A DNA stretch of 64,000 bases. Source: Cognatundibacterium luofuense (GTDB lineage: Bacteria; Pseudomonadota; Gammaproteobacteria; Burkholderiales; Burkholderiaceae_D). Made by a program: the position numbers and the translations under genes. Shown here piece after piece: positions 58,968-64,000 of the stretch. Each line of letters starts with the position of its first letter. Position 1 is the first letter of the stretch. The DNA is taken from the NCBI RefSeq assembly GCF_018139685.1, contig NZ_JAGSPN010000003.1, forward strand, positions 284,037-348,036, read 5' to 3'. Under the pieces are notes generated by a model, which was not told the origin of the DNA, made no database searches, and saw only the letters and a list, made by a program, of their open reading frames with translations.

Positions 58968-60284
58968 TCAGTTCAGCATGTGCCATCCAGCACGTAACAC
59001 TCCTGTCAGTAGTGCGAGGCCAATCAGGGGCAGGGCGTTGATTTTTTTACTGAACAACAGGGCGGCGGCTGCAATGCAGATCAGAATGCTGCTCCAGTCG
59101 GGCGCTTGCCAGCCTTGCGGGAATAGCACCGGCACGGCGAAGTACAGAGTTAAGTGCAGAATCAGGCCGGAAACCGCAGCGCCAATCGCATTCAGCGGAC
59201 TATGCAGCGATGGCAGATGGCGGGTGGTTTCGATCAGCGGTGCACCGGCCAGAATAAATAAAAACGATGGTAAGAAGGTGAACCAGACCACAATCGCCGC
59301 CGCCAGCAATCCCGATGGCGCCATACCGAGCGCCGCAAGCGGCAATTGTCCGCCTGCCAGAAAACCGATGAAGCACACAATCATAATCAGCGGGCCGGGC
59401 GTGGTTTCGCCCAGTGCCATGCCATCCAGCATTTGCGCACCACTGATCCAGCCGAACTGGCGCACCGCCGCATCTGCCACATACGGCATTACGGCGTACG
59501 CACCGCCAAAGGTCATGAATGCCGCTTTGGTAAAGAACCAGCCCATCTGCGTATACGCATGCGTCCAGCCCAGCGCAGCGATCAGTGTCAGCAGCGGTGC
59601 TGACCATAACAGCAGAAAGCACACCACAATGCGCGCTGCACGCGGCCATTGCCAGCGTGCATGCTCAGGCAACGGGGAATGATCATCAATGATGGCGGGG
59701 CCGGCAGATGTTTGTCCGGTTTTGTGACCGCTGCTGGCAGGCATCTTATAAAGCCAGCCGGTCAGTGCCGCAATCGCCAGCACCGCTGGCACCGGCAATT
59801 GCAGCCAGCTGACACCCGCGAGGCTGCCCAGCGCCAGAAGCAAGCCCAGCGGATGTTCCATCGTTTTTTGACCTATCTTCCATGCTGCATGCAGAATCAT
59901 CGCCAGTACCACCGGCTTCAGCATGTCGAATGCGCTGTGCATCAGCGGATGATTGCCAAAGCGCAGATATAGCCAGCCCAGCGTGCTCAGCAACACGAAC
60001 GAAGGCAGGATAAAGCAGACACCGGCCAGCACGCCCCCGCGCGTGTTATGCATCAGCCAGCCCAGATAGGTAGCTAGCTGCTGTGCCTCCGGCCCCGGCA
60101 GCAACATGCAGTAATGCAGCGCATGGGTGAAGCGTGCAGGCGAAATCCAGCGTCGCCGCTCGACCAGCTCCTGATACATCAGCGAAATTTGTCCGGCCGG
60201 TCCGCCAAAGCTGACCAGTCCGAGCCACGCCCAGAAGCGCGCCGCTTCAGTAAAGGAAATCCTGGGTGTTGTGCTTGAATTCAT
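58968..60284 (-). CDS. chrA: Chromate transporter ChrA
   Basis: From ATG 60284 the product is 438 residues with two homologous halves. The first starts FWAWLGLVSFGGPAGQISLM and the second FFTKAAFMTFGGAYAVMPYV; both carry the FGG motif. EGMALGETTPGP-like signatures appear as LDGMALGETTPGPLIMI and LLPGPEAQQLATYLGW. About eleven helices are visible. The long-chain CHR family exports chromate at the inner membrane. No chrB is nearby, and the start has no clear ribosome site. Confidence 0.92.
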   Translation of the reverse strand: MNSSTTPRISFTEAARFWAWLGLVSFGGPAGQISLMYQELVERRRWISPARFTHALHYCMLLPGPEAQQLATYLGWLMHNTRGGVLAGVCFILPSFVLLSTLGWLYLRFGNHPLMHSAFDMLKPVVLAMILHAAWKIGQKTMEHPLGLLLALGSLAGVSWLQLPVPAVLAIAALTGWLYKMPASSGHKTGQTSAGPAIIDDHSPLPEHARWQWPRAARIVVCFLLLWSAPLLTLIAALGWTHAYTQMGWFFTKAAFMTFGGAYAVMPYVADAAVRQFGWISGAQMLDGMALGETTPGPLIMIVCFIGFLAGGQLPLAALGMAPSGLLAAAIVVWFTFLPSFLFILAGAPLIETTRHLPSLHSPLNAIGAAVSGLILHLTLYFAVPVLFPQGWQAPDWSSILICIAAAALLFSKKINALPLIGLALLTGVLRAGWHMLN

Positions 60285-60383
60285 GTTGGCCGGAAGGAGC
60301 GGAGATGCGGCGAGTATAAAAGAAAACGTCCGGCACAAACGATGCCGGACGCAGTGGTCTGTTGCAGATTCAGCGTTAAGAAA

Positions 60384-60959
60384 TCAGCGGCCGTACATCC
60401 GCTTTTCTTTTTCTTCGATCAGGTTTTGCACGATCACGCAAACCGCATGCGCCTGCTCCGGTGTCAGGTCAATGTTTTCAATCACAGAACGTTTGAAGCG
60501 GATGCCGTTGACCAGGCCGCTGGTTTCCACGAAACCCAGTGTCAGCTGGCGGTTCAGAAAATAATAAATAGCGGCGATGATAAAACCGATACCCGCTACC
60601 AGAAAGAAATCGCTGGCACCGGAACTGCCTTCACGGGCATGACTGTTCAGCACGGAGAATGCAAAAAACAGGAAGAACCCGAAAATACCGGCCGCCGATT
60701 TCCACGGCTTGTGATAACCGTAATAGCTGGAGCAAATATTTTGCAGCGGAATAATGCGCGCCTCGTTGCCTTCGATGGAGCCGGACGCAAATTCCAGTCG
60801 TTCCGGACTGACGCGTATCGTGGTGGTCGGGTCAATTTTGACCAGCGATAACAGCCATGCCACCAGCCCGCCTTTGCGGCCGGTAATGCTGACGTAATTG
60901 TTAGCACTATCGACCGGTTTCTGATCAGCTTTCCATTCTTTGATTACGAGTGCGCTCAT
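60384..60959 (-). CDS. Hypothetical two-helix membrane protein
   Basis: I do not recognise a family. The 191-residue protein has a soluble N-terminal part with beta-rich sequence (residues 1-85). Two membrane helices follow near 90-105 (AAGIFGFFLFFAFSV) and 118-135 (FFLVAGIGFIIAAIYYF), then a C-terminal domain (LTLGFVETSGLVNGIRFKRS, then LTPEQAHAVCVIVQNLIEEKEK). The two ends look like PH-like domains, but this is uncertain. It stands alone. Confidence 0.7.
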   Translation of the reverse strand: MSALVIKEWKADQKPVDSANNYVSITGRKGGLVAWLLSLVKIDPTTTIRVSPERLEFASGSIEGNEARIIPLQNICSSYYGYHKPWKSAAGIFGFFLFFAFSVLNSHAREGSSGASDFFLVAGIGFIIAAIYYFLNRQLTLGFVETSGLVNGIRFKRSVIENIDLTPEQAHAVCVIVQNLIEEKEKRMYGR

Positions 60960-61121
60960 GCGGTTTCCTTATGATTTTTATGGGGAATTGGCGGATTGGC
61001 CAAGAGTCGGATCATAGAGGAATTGTTTTTAAAGTTACATGTAAACGCGGAAATCTGCATAAAAATGCAACATTGCTGCCAGCGCAACAGAGTTGTCTCT
61101 GTGTAGCTTTGTTTTTAAAAA

Positions 61122-61139
61122 TTTGGACAAATGTCCAAA
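61122..61139. promoter_or_regulatory. TetR-type operator before the aldehyde dehydrogenase gene
   Basis: TTTGGACA and TGTCCAAA are perfect inverted repeats around AA. The site overlaps an ATG that could be taken as the gene start. The TetR gene at the end of the operon is the likely partner. Confidence 0.65.
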
Positions 61140-61181
61140 AAAGTGCAGAATAGGCGTACCAATACAGTCAACACGGCGGGG

Positions 61182-62624
61182 ATGAACATGCATCAGCGGG
61201 CAGAAACAGCGGTACAACAGGCGGCGATGGAAGCGATACTGGCAGCGCAGAAAACAGCTTACGGCAAAGAAATGTGTCCGCCGTGGCAGTTGCGGCGTGA
61301 TCGTTTGCAGCGTTTGCGTACGCTGGTGAAACAGCATCAGTCCGAGATTGCGGAAGCGATCAGTGCTGACTTCAGTTACCGTCCGCAGGAAGAAACCCGC
61401 TTGCTGGAAGTGTTCCCGTCGCTGGCAGGCATCAGCCATGCCTTATCACATGGCCGCAGCTGGATGAAACCGCGTCGCCGTCGCACGGGATTCTGGTTTT
61501 TACCGGCCCGTTCCCGCCTGTTGCCGCAACCGCTGGGTGTGGCTGGCATCATGGTGCCGTGGAATTATCCCTTGTTTCTGGCAATCGGCCCGCTGACTGC
61601 GGCACTGGCCGCAGGCAACCGCGCCATGATCAAAATGCCGGAACTGACACCGGCATTTGCAGCGCTGTTTGAACGCCTGATCGCCCGGTATTTTGCACCC
61701 GAAGAAGTCGCCGTGATCAATGGCGATGCTGCCATCGCACAGGGTTTCAGCCAGTTACCGTTTGATCATTTGCTGTTCACCGGTTCTACCAAGGTCGGGC
61801 ATGAGGTAATGCGCGCTGCCAGTACCCATCTGACACCGGTGACGCTGGAACTCGGTGGTAAATCGCCCGCGCTGATTTGTCCTGGCGACGGCAGCGAAGC
61901 CGCTTTGCGTAAAGCCGCCGAAGCAATACTGCGCGGTAAATGCGTGAATGCAGGCCAGACTTGCATCGCACCCGATTATGTATTGCTGCCGGAAGCGCAG
62001 CGCGACGCTTTTATCCGCATCGCCGGTGAAGTATTTAGTAGCCTGTATCCGGCAGAACGCGCAGGCAAGGATTACGCCGCGATTGTGTCTGAGCGCCATT
62101 ACCAGCGCCTGCAACATCTGGTGCAGGATGCAGTGGATCAGGGCGCGCAGGCGCACCAACTGGGGCAGGGCGCAATGCAGTACAGCCCGCGTCAGATGAC
62201 GCCGGTATTGCTGACCGGCGTGCAGGATCAGATGACGGTGATGCAGGAAGAAATTTTCGGGCCGGTGCTGCCGGTGGAAACCTATCGCAGCCTGCCGGAA
62301 GCGATTACCCGCATCAACCAGCGTCCGCGCCCGCTGGCGCTGTATGCGTTTGGCCGCGATACATCTGAAATCAATACCGTGCTGAACAACACCATTTCCG
62401 GCGGTGTAACGGTGAATGACACGCTGCTGCATATCGCGCAGGACGACTTGCCTTTCGGCGGCGTTGGCCCCAGCGGCATGGGCGCTTACCACGCACGCGA
62501 AGGTTTCGATACTTTCTCTAAACTGAAACCGGTGCTGTATCAGTCGCGCCTGAACCTGACATGGCTGGCGCAGGCACCGTATACTGCGCGGTTTGAATGG
62601 CTGTTGAAATGGATGTTGCGATGA
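61182..62624 (+). CDS. Coniferyl-aldehyde-type aldehyde dehydrogenase
   Basis: The start MNMHQRA at 61182 follows GGCGGGG; the upstream ATG at 61131 sits in the operator and is less likely. The 480-residue enzyme has the ALDH core: GVAGIMVPWNYPLFLAIGPL, FTGSTKVGHEVM (NAD binding), catalytic Glu in TLELGGKSP, catalytic Cys in NAGQTCIAPDY, and EEIFGPVLPVE. The pattern matches class 3-like coniferyl aldehyde dehydrogenases (HALSHGRSWMKPRRR, GGVGPSGMGAYHAREGFDTFS). It oxidises hydrophobic or aromatic aldehydes to acids. The TetR gene overlaps its stop (ATGA). Confidence 0.9.
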   Translation: MNMHQRAETAVQQAAMEAILAAQKTAYGKEMCPPWQLRRDRLQRLRTLVKQHQSEIAEAISADFSYRPQEETRLLEVFPSLAGISHALSHGRSWMKPRRRRTGFWFLPARSRLLPQPLGVAGIMVPWNYPLFLAIGPLTAALAAGNRAMIKMPELTPAFAALFERLIARYFAPEEVAVINGDAAIAQGFSQLPFDHLLFTGSTKVGHEVMRAASTHLTPVTLELGGKSPALICPGDGSEAALRKAAEAILRGKCVNAGQTCIAPDYVLLPEAQRDAFIRIAGEVFSSLYPAERAGKDYAAIVSERHYQRLQHLVQDAVDQGAQAHQLGQGAMQYSPRQMTPVLLTGVQDQMTVMQEEIFGPVLPVETYRSLPEAITRINQRPRPLALYAFGRDTSEINTVLNNTISGGVTVNDTLLHIAQDDLPFGGVGPSGMGAYHAREGFDTFSKLKPVLYQSRLNLTWLAQAPYTARFEWLLKWMLR

Positions 62625-63289
62625 CGAACGCAGAAGAATCAGCAGAAAATCCTGCGGTAAAAACGGAAGTAAAGCCAGCAGTAAAACCGACAGTAAAATC
62701 AGCGTCACAGCGCGCGAAAGCACCCAAAAAAAGCGCGCTGAAAAAACAGGAATTACTGCAACAGGCGCTGTTGCTGCTGGCAGAAAAAGGTTTTGCCGCG
62801 CTGAATCTGCGCGATCTGGCCAGCCGCGCCGGTATGTCGCTGGGCCTCATCCACTATTATTTCAGCGATAAACAAGCACTGCTGATCGAAGCGCTGCAAT
62901 TGTATAAATCCGGCTTCATCGCACAACTGCACACCACCTTACTGCAAGCCGACGACGCCGATCAGCTAATCAACACCGCCGTTCAGGTCTTCACCGCCAT
63001 CGCCACTGAACCGCAATCCCTGCACCGCCTGTGGTACGACCTCAAAGCGCAAGCTATGTTCGACACCGCCTTCCGCGAGGTCTTGCATCAGACCGAACAA
63101 CAATTAATCGACCTGTGCGCCGTCTTCCTGAACAAACTAAAGCACCTGCGCGGCACCACCAGCCCCTTATCGCCATTGGACTTATACCTTTTGCTCGACA
63201 GCCATTTGCAATACGCGATGCTGCATCAGGGCGAAGAAAAAGCCAGCGGGGAATGGCTGGCTGGGGTTATAAGAAAGGAAATTAATTAG
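62621..63289 (+). CDS. TetR-family regulator
   Basis: ATG 62621 overlaps the previous stop codon and gives 222 residues. A Lys/Ala/Val-rich tail (about residues 1-45) precedes the helix-turn-helix (LNLRDLASRAGMSLGLIHYYFSDKQALLIEAL, about 62-93). The C-terminal domain is the usual helical ligand-binding part. It probably represses the aldehyde dehydrogenase operon through the palindrome at 61122. The repetitive N-terminal tail is longer than usual. Confidence 0.92.
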   Translation: MTNAEESAENPAVKTEVKPAVKPTVKSASQRAKAPKKSALKKQELLQQALLLLAEKGFAALNLRDLASRAGMSLGLIHYYFSDKQALLIEALQLYKSGFIAQLHTTLLQADDADQLINTAVQVFTAIATEPQSLHRLWYDLKAQAMFDTAFREVLHQTEQQLIDLCAVFLNKLKHLRGTTSPLSPLDLYLLLDSHLQYAMLHQGEEKASGEWLAGVIRKEIN

Positions 63290-63873
63290 CGATTTCTTTC
63301 TCTATAAAACCTTACTGACTCTAATATTTGATCACTTGTAAGTTTTTTAAGAAAGGCGATTAGTTGAGGTGAATATTGGTAAGTATTATGATTTTGATTT
63401 TTCCAGCAATAAATTTCATTGTCTTTTATTTTGTGGTGAAATATTATGGCGTCGAAAACATGGCTATTAAATTTTTGACCTCGAATGTTGCTACCTATTT
63501 CGGCTAATATTGCCTTTCTTAATAATGGATGCGATTTATTTGGATCTATATGTTTTGATACCAATAAAATTGATTCATGTTCATCTCCATTTACTCCAAC
63601 AATAATATCTGCTGATTTAATCTTTTTGGTTGATTGAAGATTGACTTTAAAGATGGTTAAAAATCTTCCAGTATCAATTTCGTTATCTTCAAGTTCTTTT
63701 GTTGTTTGTGATATCGCGGAAAGAAATTCAAGCACCGCTGGCTTCTTTTCGACGCTTGAGCCTATAAATGAAATCGGATCTGGTGGCGCTGAAAAGCTAA
63801 GAGGTAGAAGATTAAGGTTAACTTCGTTTGCAATATCAAGTTCGAAAATGAAAAATACTATATCTCTGAAATT
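63286..63873 (-). pseudogene. AT-rich gene of unknown function, 5' end cut by an IS element
   Basis: The minus-strand frame is open from 63288 up to the IS border at about 63874 without an ATG in the upstream part; a GTG at 63735 could give 149 residues but is not a convincing start. Visible segments include SADIIVGVNGDEHESILLVS, IFHHKIKDNEIYCW and FLKKLTSDQILESV. No family recognised. Base composition is much more AT-rich than the neighbours, suggesting foreign origin. The stop codon overlaps that of the TetR gene. Confidence 0.6.
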
Positions 63874-64000
63874 GGGCGCTGTTGCACAAATCCTGAACAG
63901 GTCGAGACACCCCTTCCCCCAGACCGATTTACGCCACCGCCACCGTGCATGGACGGCCCAGCATGCTGAAGCGATTCAAGATGGCAGCACGCACTTGCAG
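63874..64000 (-). mobile_element. End of an IS5-like insertion sequence
   Basis: The border GGGCGCTGTTGCACAAATCC resembles IS5-family terminal repeats. The transposase C-terminus follows within it. The other end lies beyond the window. Confidence 0.7.
63929..64000 (-). CDS. IS5-family transposase, C-terminal fragment (continues beyond window)
   Basis: The minus-strand frame ends LQVRAAILNRFSMLGRPCTV-AVA-stop, resembling the conserved C-terminus of IS5-type DDE transposases (NRMxxLGMP). Only 23 codons are visible, so the assignment rests on this and the terminal repeat. Confidence 0.6.
   Translation of the reverse strand: MQVRAAILNRFSMLGRPCTVAVA

Overview
The window looks like a chromosomal segment of a Gram-negative betaproteobacterium of moderate GC content. 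The TonB receptor, trimeric general porin, lipase with steric foldase and Oxalobacteraceae-like gene set point to Burkholderiales, perhaps an Undibacterium-like genome. That placement is inference: no rRNA or tRNA gene is present to fix it.

Left part (1-16500): carbohydrate utilisation. On the minus strand a sucrose locus reads LacI-type regulator, TonB receptor, amylosucrase, fructokinase (cut by the window edge), with LacI-type palindromes in the long leader before the receptor gene. A plus-strand GntR/ABC exporter operon follows. Then a minus-strand sialic acid and amino sugar block: porin, NanM-type epimerase, NagA, NagB-II-type SIS protein and secreted sialidase.

Middle (16500-44400): mostly single genes or short operons. 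They include an S41 protease, a DUF418 membrane protein, an EamA transporter, lipase plus foldase, a cystatin-like small protein, a MacAB-like exporter (adaptor, permease, ATPase), a prolyl 4-hydroxylase-like oxygenase, O-acetylhomoserine sulfhydrylase, a periplasmic binding protein, a PAS/GAF diguanylate cyclase, KatG, an S9 peptidase, a GNAT protein, an AraC regulator divergent from a DUF3224 protein, a secreted alpha/beta hydrolase, and a small autoregulated XRE/membrane-protein pair.

Centre of interest (44665-51884): a three-gene plus-strand retron locus. A long HEAT/ARM alpha-solenoid protein with a degenerate WGR-like N-terminus is followed by a winged-helix/SWIM zinc-finger protein, a structured non-coding RNA and a retron-type reverse transcriptase. 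The ncRNA (49716-49963) has a1/a2 flanking complementarity, an msr-like stem-loop with a GTTTCG loop and a long msd hairpin with a perfect 20-bp stem. The architecture matches what I remember being catalogued as type XIII retrons (RT + ARM + WHSWIM1). The RT is unusual in having a coiled-coil N-terminal extension and two predicted C-terminal membrane helices.

Right part (52000-64000): small coiled-coil proteins, a Tat-exported phosphoesterase, an M28 aminopeptidase, a J-domain coiled-coil protein, ChrA, an aldehyde dehydrogenase with its TetR regulator and operator, and at the edge an AT-rich gene cut by an IS5-like insertion sequence.

Two families of non-coding repeats run through the window. 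One is a ~90-bp intergenic repeat with eight recognisable copies, all between genes. The other is a 350-bp structured element with perfect 20-bp terminal inverted repeats and a 67-bp internally deleted relative next to the retron ncRNA.
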